A program made the translations under genes and the position numbers. DNA of 64,000 nt, taken from assembly GCF_003945595.2 (NCBI RefSeq), contig NW_024104620.1:2514501-2578500 (forward strand). The letters run 5' to 3'. Below the pieces are notes generated by a model. That model worked only from the letters and a program-made list of their open reading frames with translations. It was not told the DNA's origin and searched no databases. This stretch comes from Pipra filicauda. Its lineage: Eukaryota > Chordata > Aves > Passeriformes > Pipridae. Of the stretch, positions 38,853-51,460 are shown one piece after another (the stretch's first letter is position 1; every line of letters starts with the position of its first letter).

Positions 38853-38930
38853 ACCACATTACCCCTTTGTGCCTCAGTGTATCACTTGGAAAAGCAAGGA
38901 TAATAACTGCTTATAAAACTTAGAAGTCTG
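38853..38930 (+). mobile_element. Probable MIR SINE fragment
   Basis: Reads ATTACCCCTTTGTGCCTCAG, then TGTATCACTTGGAAAAGCAA, then GGATAATAACTGC and AAAACTTAGAAGT. MIR in direct orientation has TTAACCTCTCTGTGCCTCAG, a CATCTGTAAAATGGGGATAATAAT segment and AGCGCTTAGAACAGT. Three blocks match in order, making this the better of the SINE relics in the window. Confidence 0.5.
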
Positions 38931-39329
38931 CTTGTAGATTTCAGCACCCAGAAATTCTCAGAAAACTAAAGAAAAAGCAACTGGTTGACAGGTAAAATGA
39001 ACAGGTCAAGAAACAGCACTGATATGACCTCACACTCAAACCTTTTCACAAAATCCCTACTGCTATTTTCTTGTCACAGGTCCCAGCTCCTCCGTTCTGT
39101 CCCACATTCCATTAGAAGCAAACTGGTCACAGGTTTAGTGATTTTTCTGCTCTGTTATAGAGCAATAAAAACCCAAAAACAACGTTTACCCTGATGATGA
39201 AAACTTGGAATAACCTTGCCTATGACTGGAATACCTGTCACTGTACTTAGTTATGTTGAAGTCAACCTTACCTTTAGTTGTGAACTAGAACACCAGGGTC
39301 TCTAATTGAGCTGGGGGAACCCAGAGGAA

Positions 39330-39393
39330 AAACCAAACCTATCAAACAGAAACACCTCAAACCCCACAAACCAAAACCAAACCAAAAAACCAC
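39330..39393. repeat. C/A-rich low-complexity tract
   Basis: Nearly all A and C with CAAA/CCAAA units, ending directly before the 3' end of the reversed CR1 copy at 39397. It is the compositional mirror of the GT-rich tract at 11134-11252. Confidence 0.75.
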
Positions 39394-39396
39394 TAA

Positions 39397-39925
39397 CATA
39401 GTATCATGGAATAGTTTGGGTTGGAAAGGACCTTAAAGACCATCTCATTCAAACTCCCCCTGCCATGTGCAGGGACACCTTCCACTAGACCAGGTTGCTC
39501 CAAACCCTGTCCAGCCTGGCCTTGAATGCTTCTAGGATTGAGGAATACACAGCTTTTCTGGGCAACCTGTGCCAGGGCCTCATCACCCTCACAAGGAAGA
39601 CTTTCCTTCTAATCTCTAACTTAAATCTCTGTTCTTTTCATTTTAAGCCATCCCCCCTCATCCTATCCCTGCATATACTTGTGCAAAATCCCTCTCCAGC
39701 TCTCTTGGGGCCCCTTCAGGCACTGCAAGTTGCTCTAAGTTCTCCCTGACACCTTCTGTTCTCCAGGCTCAACAACCCAGCTTTCCCAGCCTGTCCCCAG
39801 AGGTGCTCCAGCCCTCTGAGCATCTTCATGGCCTCCTCTGGACTTGCTCCAACAGGTCCATGTCTTCCTTACATTGGGGGCCCCAGAGCTGGATGCAGCA
39901 CTGAAGGTGGGGGTCTCACAAATCT
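39397..39925 (-). mobile_element. CR1 LINE fragment, about 530 bases
   Basis: The plus strand starts CATAGTATCATGGAATAGTT and continues GGTTGGAAAGGACCTTAAAG, CTGCCATGTGCAGGGACACC, CTGGGCAACCTGTGCCAGGG, CATCCTATCCCTGCATATAC, CCTGTCCCCAGAGGTGCTCC, CATCTTCATGGCCTCCTCTG, GACTTGCTCCAACAGGTCCA and GGGCCCCAGAGCTGGATGCA, an almost continuous reversed CR1 3' region. It is truncated after a GTGGGGGTCTCACA segment. Open frames of up to 113 codons across it (39735-40076) are translations of the repeat and not genes. Confidence 0.97.
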
Positions 39926-42494
39926 CTATCATCAGCAACACGAAACCAAAGCCAGAAAAGCATTCAGTCTGTACAGGTTGGCACAAGCAGTCAGGGTCAG
40001 CAGGTGTTCTCGAGTTTATAAACACCTGAAAATGAAATCCTAATTCCAGAAAAGAAAAAAAAAAAAAAAAGGCCAAAGAAATTTCAACTTTCCTCTCAAA
40101 CTCAAAGGAAAGGAAATGCTTGTAATTACCATCATGATACTAGTGATTCACTAGTCTGCCTGCAAGCACAGTCTAGGATACCAGGATTAAAAACCTGCAA
40201 GGAAACATCACTGAAGAGGATGAAGTCATTGTCACACACGGATTACACAAGACAGAACCAAGTGATGAATATATGAGAACAAAAAGAAAAATATAGAAAG
40301 GTGCTATCAAAGTTTCAGCTATTCACCTTGATTTTCAAGTGACAGTCTCAAGTATGACCAACAAAATAATCCCTGTACATTGTAATTTATCGTTTTTATA
40401 TCTTATGTAGTTATGTATCATTATATGACATCATAGATCAATAAAGTGTCCTTGGGTTACACTCATCTCTTGCTAAAAACACGCTGAACAAAGTACAGTA
40501 CACATTACAGTCTAAAGAATTCAAAGAGATGAAAGTTGTACAGAAATGAGGGGGTATTTTTACTGGATTAGTGAACATATTAGTAAACAGAATAAGATGT
40601 AGAATTTTTTCAGATGTTTGTACAAGCCTTACTTGTATTTTCCACCTATATCAATCAAACCATAGGCATTGCCCATCCCTACAAAATATGAGAGTCTTCA
40701 GCCTTATCACAGTAGAAGTAGTGAAGATGATGTTATACAGTGACAGTGTCACTTCCTTTTACTTCCTGTGGGAAAAAAAAAAAAAAAAAGACTGAAGTAT
40801 CTTTGGATATCCATGCAAATTTAAGGAGTTCCACAGAATTTTAATTCTTCAGTGGGAGAGAGGAAGTATTTGTACTCCAGGCTAATAAGCTCATCAGGGG
40901 AATAACCACTAATGACTAAAAGTCAGAAAACAAAATTTACAACACTGACTGGCACTCAGGCTGAAGTGATCCAGCACATTTAGGAAAGATCACATCCCAA
41001 TTAACTAGCATATTTAAGGTGTCCATGGAAATGTGCAGTTCTGTTTCTCAAGAGGTAATAAATAAATTTCATGTGATTAACAACTAGTGTATTTGCCCGT
41101 GTACATTTTATATTACATCTTTCATTCAAAAAAAAAAAAGAATTATTAAAGGATCTATACATAAACTGAAAGACTATTGAAGCAAATCTAGAGCCTCTAA
41201 ATTAAAAGTAACAAAATAATGGATAATAGACAAAAGAGAAATAAGACTAATGGGTTGCATTATGTAAAAGATGTGCATTGGTACAGGCATAAAGCAAAGG
41301 AAGAAATTTACTTCAATTGACTTTACTTCCATCTAAAAGAAGTAAAGCAGCTCACAGAAACAAATATCTCTCAGACTGGAGCTAGGACAAAGCAAGCAGC
41401 ACTCACGTAACAGGGAAATGCTGATTAGAGAAAGAGTAGGAAGGTCATGTTCTAATTGAAGACTAATTGATCCCATTCCACTGGAATCAACGAACCCTTT
41501 ACCATCAACTTCAGTGACAGCAAACTGCCAAACAAATCCACGGCAGCCTCAGCTCTCAGGGCACACACCCAACCTCGCCAGCCAACAGTGGGTGCTCCTG
41601 AAGCTCAGGCATTGAGTGATGGTACAAAGCCAACAATAAATAACTCACTCATCAGGTATCACACCAGGTGGTCCTTTGTGCTTGGTAGTTTGACTTAGTC
41701 AAAGATCATAAAATTGTGAGCTGCAAACTTCCCGTAAAACCTGGGATATGGCATTCATGTTGGAGTTTTAAATAAAGAATCTACAGAATATAAAAGGAAA
41801 ATATCTTTATGTGCTACAGTAAACAAAAAGAAAATGAAGTGATACAGTAAATAAGGAATAATTCATTGGTCTTACGCACTTGATGATTCACAAGTTGCCT
41901 TTGATGAAAGATGGGCTCTTACAAGAAGTATCTTTTAAATGGTATATTTTTGTTCTGGATATTCCATAAATTGGACTGCTCATAAAAAAAATTAGTCACT
42001 TCTACTCTTATTACCAGAACTGTTACACCCTTTTCCGGAGTACAATTACCATATTATCCATCTCCTGCTTCTCCAGTTATTAGTTGATTTAACTGTGACT
42101 CAAAGTCAGGTATTTTCTGATCACACAGTTGCAACTGAAATGAAGTCCCATTGTAGGGATGAGTTTGTTGCTTTTGTTGCTTCTCTCAGTGAGGCCACTT
42201 TATTTTCTTACTGGTGATCATTTGTGGTGCAGCTGGAGGTGTACTGAGCCATCACTGCAGGACTGTCAGGTTCTTCTTCTTCTTCTTCTAAAGAACACTT
42301 CCAGCTTCCAGACTCCCAAGGGAGCACAGACTTTAGGAACTGTCGACTGACAGTAAAGTTAAGTTAGCACTTCACTGGATGAGAACTGTATTTCATATTG
42401 CACACAGTGACACAGGGAGCATTTTGGTAATTAAAGGAATATTCTATGTCCATTAATGCTCCATCTATGGATGGGGATTATTTTTACTGCATCA
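39926..42494. other. Unique non-coding DNA with poly-A runs
   Basis: No gene seen. Poly-A runs lie at 40055-40070 (16 A) and 40773-40789 (17 A), and a TTC run at 42271-42289. Neither poly-A run sits at the end of a recognisable retrocopy. Confidence 0.5.
42271..42289. repeat. TTC trinucleotide run
   Basis: Six uninterrupted TTC units and one extra base. A shorter TTC run lies near 6088-6101. Confidence 0.9.
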
Positions 42495-42570
42495 TTTGTG
42501 CAGGGCTAAGAGCTGGACTCAATGACCCTGGTGGGTCCTTTCCAACTCAGCATATTCTGTGATTCTCTGG
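42495..42570 (+). mobile_element. CR1 LINE 3' end, short
   Basis: Reads TTGTGCAGGGCTAAGAGCTG, then GACTCAATGACCCTGGTGGG, TCCTTTCCAACTCAGC and ATATTCTGTGATTCTCTGG. Only about 75 bases of the 3' end remain. It matches the 3'-end type of the 8757-9145 copy. Confidence 0.92.
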
Positions 42571-45500
42571 TTGTGTTTTATCTGTTTCTGATTTTCTGTC
42601 ACTGTGAAAAGAAGCTGCAATAAAGGCTATTTCAGATGCAAACTCAGGACAGGGAAAAGTGCAATATCAGAAGGAAAACTGAACAATAAAGCCCCAGCCC
42701 TGCACAACAGCCCAAGAATAACCATTCTCAGCCATCCAGTGTCTTCAGCCTCTTTCCAAAAGTGCAATCCTCTGCAAGGAATTCTAAGCTACCCAAAATT
42801 CTTCTGGTAAAGCCAGACCAAGTGGACCACCATGCAGAGACCTGTCAACTCAAACCATGCACATACCAGAAGAGTTGTGTCCACAGTGCTGTGCCCCCAT
42901 GGCAGACTGTGCACACTGCTGGGAGCTGACTCCCCTGCAGAAATCACACACCTTTCCCCAGTCACACTCCCATCCCTTTCCTTACCATGATAAAGAAGAT
43001 TAAATCAGTTTGTGGTCAGTTTGTGGCAGCCTCACACCACTCACCTCCTCCCTCTGCTGTTCTGGCCTCAGGGTTCCACCTCCTCCCTGCCTCCCAGGCA
43101 ATGGCACTTGCCAGACCTTCCACTGAATCAGTTAACTTGCAGATCTCATAGGGAAATAAATATTTTAAAAAAATAATACTCCTGTTTCAGCAAGTTAAAT
43201 TTTCTCATTGTGCAGTTTTTGGGAACTGGGATGAGCTCAAAATAACTGGTGGGTGCACAGCCATGACCTGGCAAGAGAGGGAGGGACAGGATGGGACAGC
43301 AGGGGAGGTACACAGTCACAGGCTCTGATATCTCATCCTACGTTCCTACACAAACCAAACAAAACTTTGGCACAAAGAGGAGTATTTCCCTGCATTTCAT
43401 TAGGTATCAGCAATAAGATTCAGTTTTTCCATGGAAACATTGAATCCACATCTCAGAACCACAGCTGGAAGTTAAAGGGAGTCCATAAAAAAGCATCTTT
43501 TTGGCAAGTGTAAACATATCCCAAACCAACTGCTGAATACAGATCCTGCATGTCTTACTTATTTAACCACTTCATCAAATTAAAAAAAATAACATTTTTA
43601 AAAATATTGTTAAATATTTTGAAATAAAATACTACATGCACATGTGCTAGATATAAATTTCAGTGATTCCATTCAGTGCATTCAATAATGTTGTTTAAGC
43701 TCCAAAGAATGAGATTATTTCTGTATTCGCTTCTTTTTTCTGTCTCTGTTGCACAATTACAATTATTTCTACTCCCATCTTCCAGGTGACTATCCTTAAT
43801 GGTGACACTGACATAATGAAATCACCTCCAAAATGTATTCATATTTTACTACTATTCAACATGAAAATGAGAACGTAAATTCTAAGTCTTTTTGACAGAA
43901 ACATCTCAATTCCATCAGAATTAGTAGCTTTGGAGATCAGTATATAGAAGATGAAAACTTCCATGTTTCAGGACAGCTCCATATAGCACAGTCCTTGGCA
44001 TCTTGGGTTTGCATGGAAAGGGTCCCAGTACCCCATGTTCTGAGGGAACAGAACTGTTTGAAAAAACAATAAGAAATTTATGAAGGGATTGGAAAACAGC
44101 AAAATCAAAATAACCAAAGTCAGGGACAATTAAATAGAAAAATTTTCAGCAAACTTAAAATTAACACGCTCCTAAAGGATTTCAAAATATCTTTTTTTCT
44201 GGGCTGTTGAAAAGCAATTGAAAGATGTGCTATTATGAACCATGGATGTAGTGTTTATTCAGAGGCCACTGTTCACCCTCCAAGAGTGTAATCATTTCTG
44301 GGGGGACCAGGGCATGCAAATGTATGAGCTCTGAGTCCAAAACCACAGCCAGATGTTGTAAACTTATCATTAAAATCACATGAAGAGGCACTGTTTGCAA
44401 AACAGTTTCACTCCAGAATCTCTTGACTGATGCTTGAACACCAGCCCAGTTTGCCAACTGGTACCAGGCTGGGGAGGCTCCTGAGCAAATTGTCCTGTTG
44501 CTAACAATTGCAGCACACTCCATTTTCCCTTCCTCAACCCCAGTGAAATGGGACAAACATTCCAAGTTTTTCTGGAAACAACAAAATCACTTAAAATTTC
44601 ACCCCCAGCTTCATATTTCCACCGTCTCCAAGGTCACGCTCCCCAGTGAATCACAAATTCTAAATATTTTACAACATGAGGAAGGCTGTTCCTAACATGC
44701 AGTTTACCAAATCTCTGTGCTTGAAAGCAGCCTCAGCCTTCCTCCTGCTATTCCACAGCTTCCCCTGGTTTACTCTGCCTTTTAGCAGCCAGGATTTTCA
44801 AGTAGTATTAAAGCTTTCCCAGGCCTCTGTGGACAGCAGCTAAGAAGGATCAGGGAGTGCAACCTGCTCTACTTTATCTCCATCCTATTCACCTTTGGAG
44901 GATAAGCTTTTATGATTCCATACACCAGATGGACTGCTGAGACTTGTTTCTGCAGGAGTTCATAATTTATTTTACACAACAGTGTCTATGTTCAAGTCCC
45001 ATAGGTGAAAAGAAATTACTGTGTGTCCTTTCTAGTGTAGTGGGTAACTTTACTTCTGTTTTTTCTCCACAACCTTCAAGCAATAGTAATACATAAGTAG
45101 AACCAGTTTGTTTCAGAAAAACTACTGTCTTGGATAAAGTCACTAGACTTTACTCCTTTGGGACAAACTATAGGATCTAGTCCCACCCAGGAATTTCTTT
45201 TTTTTAAATCAATGTCCTTTCCCTTTTACTAAATAACAGCTGTGACATGACTATGGCAAATCCACTAGGAGTACAGTTATCCCACAGATAAAACATTCAA
45301 ACTACGACTTTAAACATGAAAGACATTAGTTGCATTGGAATAATAAGTTTTCTCTGAATCTAATACAATTCCCACTGAAACAGATTTCCTGAACTGAAAA
45401 ATACGCAGTCGAGTACTATTCCACTTGAAAAATTTTTGAAAGCAATTCTATAAAAGGAATTCCTCCATAAACCCCATTCCTGCTCCATTAAACTTCATAT

Positions 45501-48500
45501 AGTTACAAAAAATTAGAATGTAATTATTAACTTGAACAAAGATTAAAGGGTCTCTACAGAGATCCTACGGTATTAAGAAGTGTAGTACAATTCTTAATAT
45601 TTTTTTCATTTATTAATTTCAATTCCTTTTCAAAGATTTAATCTCTGTGACACATCCCATATTACAGGAAACAAATACACTAAAGGGATCTATGAAGGGA
45701 AAATCTAGAGGATGAAAATACTACAGTTAACCTTGCAGTTTACAAGCAAACTTTTCTTGTTCCCACACTACATCGATAAAAGCTGTTTTTTACTGAATCA
45801 ACAAGGATCCTTCTTTTTCTGCCCACACACTCCACAGGCAGATTGAATCACCCACAGTCATTAGAGGAGTGGGAATTGGGCTTTCAGTCTCAGAGGCTGC
45901 AGGCACAGCAGCCCCTGGGAAGTGGTGCCCATCAGTACCGGTCCCAGCAGAGATGCTCTCTGGGTCTGCAGGAGCACAGCAGCCCCACTGGCACAAGGAG
46001 AGGCTTGGTTGCCCAAGGTATTCTGCAGAAACTGAATTCCAAACCTCCCTTTGGCCCACTCCCATCCTCTCACCCTGGCAGGGCAGGATGAAGGGGAAGG
46101 CAGGATGAAGAGATACCATAGTTTAAATTAAAAGAGGTTAAATCTGTCATAGCCTAAAAGAAGAATAGTAGAAAGTGAACTAGAATGTTGAAGCAGGTGA
46201 AAGGTCATTTATGATTAATAAGATCTCTTATTTTTCATCTTTCCATAACTTTAATTAAAATACAAAAAAGCAGGTATGAAATCCCCTTCCTTTGTGGGAT
46301 TAACATGAAAGTGTGCTACTGCTTTCCTTCACAATTCAGTGCCCCAACACCACACCTCTGCAATAAACTTGTCTTTCAAAAACTGTCCCAGACCACATCA
46401 GAAGGGTCTAAGAGTGCCTCTCCTGTTCATCCTACTCCACAGGCTGCCCCACACAACATCTCTGAGCAAGGTGCAGCAGGCAGTCTCGTCCTGCTTGCTG
46501 GAACTGCTCCATGTTACATTGATAATATTCACTGGGTCAGCATCAAAAGGGCATTTTGAGTCCAAACTCACATTCAAGAACCAGCCAGTCAGGGCAGTCA
46601 GCTGATGACAACTGCCTCACTTGGAGTCCAGCTCCAGTTAATGCCAAATACTTAATCTACAGCTGCCACCAGTATTTCCTACATAACCCAATCCATCACG
46701 CACACTCTGCATAGCAGAGCACGATTCCTGGGAAAGTGTAAGTGGCTGGTGGAAGCTGCCAGTTTGAGTGGCAGCTGAGCTGCCTGTTGAAGATCTAAAG
46801 CCTGGACTTACACTTCTGAAGTGACAGGCATCTGTCTTAGATCTGTGGATGTCACCTTTAATTGTTCCGGTGTCTGGCAGCTCCAGCGGACAAGAAAATG
46901 TCCATGTAAATGTCCTGCTCCACCACGGCACGTTCCCCCCGAACACGGAGTTGTACATGAGGAGTCTGTGCTCAGGATGGTGTGGGGAAGCACAGCATGC
47001 CAAGGATGAAATAAGTCAGGGAATTTCACTGCCAGTTTGAATGGATGACCTGGACACAACACGGAAAGTGAATCCTGGGCAAGTGCCTCCACTTGAAGCA
47101 GAGGAAAGGCTCCAGTTGTAATTCCATAGGGAGAAAAAGCAAACAAGTATTCTTTGGAGGTAGTGCTCTCCCCACTGCTCCCCTTTTGTAACTAGAGGGA
47201 TAAGGGACTTACTAATACAGGGTAAGAGATGTGCTAAAACCAGGAAGGTAAAGTTCCAGAATGCAAACGTGTAAAACCCCTCGGATCCTGTGACCCATTA
47301 GTGCCTGGTGCTGCAAGTTAAGCTTCAGTTTTCCCAATGCTATCTGCTGTTACTTCTGGAGCCACCAGTTTGTGAAAGAAAGCAGTTTCTGCACTAACTT
47401 TCTTTTCAATTAGATTAGCCTTTCCATTTCTTCAGCATAAAAACAATGAGCACCTTGCTGATACAGGAGGATTCCTTTTGAGAACCTGAGGTTCCTGCAT
47501 TGTGCTTTGAACAAGGACACCTGGGAGATCTGCATGGAAAGGGTAGGAAAAACACAGTCCCTCAAGGGAATTTGGATTGCAAATTACTGATGTGCTAATA
47601 AGATTCTTTATGTACAAACAGGAATAAAGAAAGAAGGAATTCAGGCAATTTCAGTAGGATACATACAGACAAAATTAAATAACGCTGTGGGAGTAATCCT
47701 CTGTAAAAGACGTACTTCAGGGCATTTTATTTCCCTCTGCTTAGTTAAATAAATGAATTGACTAATAGAAAATCAGAATTATGGTCTTTTTTTTTTAATT
47801 TAATGAATACTTCATTTTTTTAATTGCTTAAAGAGACTACTTATTCCAGTAGCACCTATGTAATCACATATGCTAGAGCCACAAAAATTCATGAGCTAAA
47901 ATTTGAAAGCTAAAAATATGAAAAATAAGGGAGGTTTTAATTCCACTGAAACATCCTTTATGTGTAGAGTTATTAAATGTACCTAAACCAGAAAAAAAGC
48001 CCCAAAAGCACATTCCTGCTACATTTTTTTTACTCTAGTTTCTCTGCTCCATTTTTTTCATTTTAGCTTATTGAACCTGCTTATACTAAGTTTTGGCTTT
48101 ATGTTAAGAATAACCACTCCTGTAAGAGCACACAGGCTCAGGATATGGAACACACAAACTCATTTTTAATTTTTGTGGCACAGGGCAGGAACCTGTTTTT
48201 GATCTCCAGCAGCACAAACCCTGCAAAAACTTAGTCTTTTGAAGAGTATATTCCTCCAATAGAAATAACAGAAAAGAAATTGAGAGAAGTTTGACAAAAA
48301 AAAAAAATTGTACTTGGAAAAAAGGATAAAGAAAAATCACAGCCTTGGGTTAGTTAACAGCAGACAGAATCTGATGCACAAGTTCAAGTACACCCAAAAT
48401 TCTAAAAACCTGAGATGTTTCATCTTGCTCTGTCCCAAGTGTTGTGCCTCTCTAATTTTAAGTAACATTAAGCATTTTCCTGCATTAAACATTAAAAAAA

Positions 48501-51039
48501 AGGAAGAAAAAATAAAAGTCTGACAATGTTTGGGGTTTTTTTTAATCAACACAAGTGATTTAGGTCATCCATTTGCATCAGAGAGATAAATAAAAATAAA
48601 ATGATTTACAGTGCCCTTTTTGTGATATTTTTTCTTTTAATTTCTTTCTGGAAACATAAGAGCATTAAACCAGAAGTGATGGGGAAGTTTATGACACATT
48701 TCAAAACTAGAGGAGTTTTAATTTCTGAACTGATGTTTCAGTCATTGGCTGTTACATAAAATCCATCTTGTCAATTCTAAGAGCAGTAAGAAGTCTCTCT
48801 TTTAAAAAAGGCTTTCTTCTTTTTCCACATGATTTCAATTTTTTCCTCCTTGGAACAGTGTAACAATGAGTGAGAATCTCTTATTTAATTGGAAGTTTAA
48901 AAAGAATGGATACATTTTATATGTTACATAAATCATAGCGAGAGATTAAAGTTCTTCTCTACAAGATTTTTTTCCAATTTCCAAGGGCTTGAAAAGATGG
49001 AGTTTTCTAATATATAAAGTTCTGAGAAACCATCTGACTTTGACAAAAGATTTTTTTTTTAATCCTAGGATATTTTAGAAGACAAATAACTTTTAATATT
49101 GTAAGAAATTCAGTGTAACGGGGCACACTAAACCATGGGCATTTGGTTTTTCATAGCATGAAGAAAATGATCAAAAACCCAACCTTCCAATGCTCAGAAT
49201 TTGTAAATATTGGGACTGTAAGTACCACTGCAATTCCAGTGCATAGAGTTAAATGTACATTTACATTTTGGTGGTTTATTTATGTATCTTAATCTATTAG
49301 ATATCATTATGATTACAAAAAATTACAACCAAGTGGTAAATGTTCCCAACCAGCCACAGCAACATGAAGGGTCAGCCACAGCAACCACAAAGAAAGAGTT
49401 CATACCATATATGGAATATATTCCAGTGTATTTTGTTAACTTCTTCTAACAGAATTACTGAAAATGCACTGTGATCAAAGGAATAGACCTCAAAATCCAA
49501 ATTTTCTGATGACAACCTCTTTCCTTCCCAACCCTCCCTTTTCACATACTGGATTAATTTCAGTGCTTTACATGAAGATGCTCTACCAGACTGTTCTCAC
49601 AAACATGCTGCACAATGCTGGTCTCTATATACTTAGGGCTGATGTCTGAGCACCTTCCTCCAATTTATTGCAAAAAAAAAAAAAAAAAAGCTTTACCCCT
49701 TTTTAAATCAAAACACAATATTAAAAAAAACTCCTGCTACTTACAGTTCAGTACCTGGTATTATTTTCCTGATTATTATCCAAAAGTCTTCAGCAACTTT
49801 TAGCTTCATATCATTGCTATTGAGTCATAATACCAACTTAAAAACTATATTAAAAGTTATTTCCTTTAGATATCAGAGCTTCTGTCCATGTGGATGGTTA
49901 TTTGGTTATTCCATGTGGATAACCAAGGGTTATCCACAGCATTTCCTGCAAAAATATATTTTTAGTCCCTCGACAAAATACTGCAAATCCTGCTTGTGCT
50001 TTTTCTCTCTAATAAAGAGCAATTATCTTGGTAGAAGAAAGGCATTTTTGGCAGGAAAGAGACTTAAAAGGCTTGGAAATATCAGTTTTCTGAATTCACA
50101 GCCCTGACTTAATGCTGGACTGAAGATTTTTTCTTTCAACTCCTTCCCATAGCCAGGTTCCTTTTTTCTCTTTTCTAGTCTCAGGAGTATCCTCTCATTC
50201 CAGCATCCTGTTCCTTTTACATCTCCCTCTTATTTTTTTGAGAAAAAATAAAAGAAAGAAAAGAAAATAGCTAAGCTGCAGTGGAATTTCAACAGCCACC
50301 AAGTATACGAAAGTTAAAGAAATAGCAAGGAAGCAACAAGCCAAAAGTGAAAGAGGTTTAGTATTTGGCTCCCCAGCTGCTCAGAACCAGCTGTTGTCAC
50401 CTTCAGTTGGAAGAGCAAGAATTTCCCGGGACGGTCAGAGGAGGCAGGGAGCAGGAGCTGCCCATTCCCTTCGGGATGCTCAGCAGCCACAGGGAGCTCG
50501 TTGACATGAAATCTTGGCAGAAGCTGCAGAGGCAGCTCGGGAGTCCCATACAAGAGACACAATTGCTCATCTGCCTCCCTTGTCTGAGCTCAATATCCCT
50601 CTCCCAGTGCAGCATCACTCCTCTCCACGGGAATGCTGAGAACTGCCACTGTTCAAAGGCAGTGATCAACACCAGGGTCAGCTGCCTCTCTAACACTCCC
50701 TTGTTCTTACAACGAAACTTCGTGTTCACTTTCCTAGGGATGGACAGGGACTTTATACATTATTTATCAGAATGAAGCAGTAACTCCCCAAGGCTCTTCC
50801 AAAAAGTATAGGAGATTAAGGAAACAGGAGACTAAAGCTGGAGGTGCTAAAAGTGCCTTTCAGGAAAACCAGCAGGACTTATGTCTGTCTGCACAGTTGT
50901 TCAGAGGAACAAAATTCCTGATGCATTTTTCCCTTCTATTACATAGCTTTAGGATGCAATTCGCTACATAATTAAGAGATCCAAAAGCACCATGCCATTG
51001 TTTTTTATAGAATTTGGTTTAAAACCATTCTTGGATAAA

Positions 51040-51460
51040 ACACCCATTGTACCAACTAACAATGCTCTGCCTCCTATGCTACAACATAGTGTAAACAGTG
51101 AGTACCTATAATAAGCAGCAGAATGTCTAGACGTGAGTTTAAATCATTGTTTGGTTAACGTGGCACTGTAGTTGTAGGTGATGTATTATAGAGACTATTG
51201 TTACAAAAATTCTGTACCGATCAATTTAAAATAACCTTGTAAAGTTTAATTGCTATCTTACAAGAGTAATGAATTGAGCAAATGTCAGAGCCTAGTAAAT
51301 GTGTCTTTTATCATAAATCAGTATTTCACATGCAATAATTATCCCATTAATGCTGAATGAAATGCTTACTGCGTTTGTCTAGCATGCACTGTAAGTGGTT
51401 GAAATGACCAGGTATATGCAATAATTTCCTGACAGACATATTTAGGGAAAAAAAAAAAAA
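51040..51460. promoter_or_regulatory. Possible conserved non-coding element (appearance only)
   Basis: A repeat-free, non-simple AT-rich block holding clustered motifs such as GTAAACAGTGAG (forkhead-like), GCAATAATTATCCCATTAAT (homeodomain-like cores), CATGCAATAAT and GTGGTTGAAATG. It ends at a 13-base A run. Function and conservation are inference from appearance. Confidence 0.22.

Larger units (their letters stand above)
33511..39396. other. Non-coding DNA with old SINE relics
   Basis: No gene recognised. It includes two probable MIR-type relics, a purine-rich patch near 36920-36945, a TA-rich tract at 38740-38800 and a C/A-rich tract at 39330-39393 that abuts the next CR1. Open frames are short. 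Confidence 0.5.

Noticed and set aside
40055..40070. Poly-A run as a possible retrocopy tail
   Set aside because: No gene-like sequence or poly-A signal at a proper distance upstream, only the end of a CR1 fragment in the opposite orientation. The same applies to the runs at 40773 and 49672.
39735..40076. 113-codon minus-strand frame
   Set aside because: It is largely a translation of the CR1 copy at 39397-39925 plus flanking poly-A/T.
44233..44565. 110-codon minus-strand frame
   Set aside because: No recognisable domain or exon signals.
50365..50775. Longest open frame in the window (136 codons, plus strand)
   Set aside because: No recognisable domain, no supporting splice or promoter context, and the opposite strand is also open over much of it, which points to GC-richer composition.
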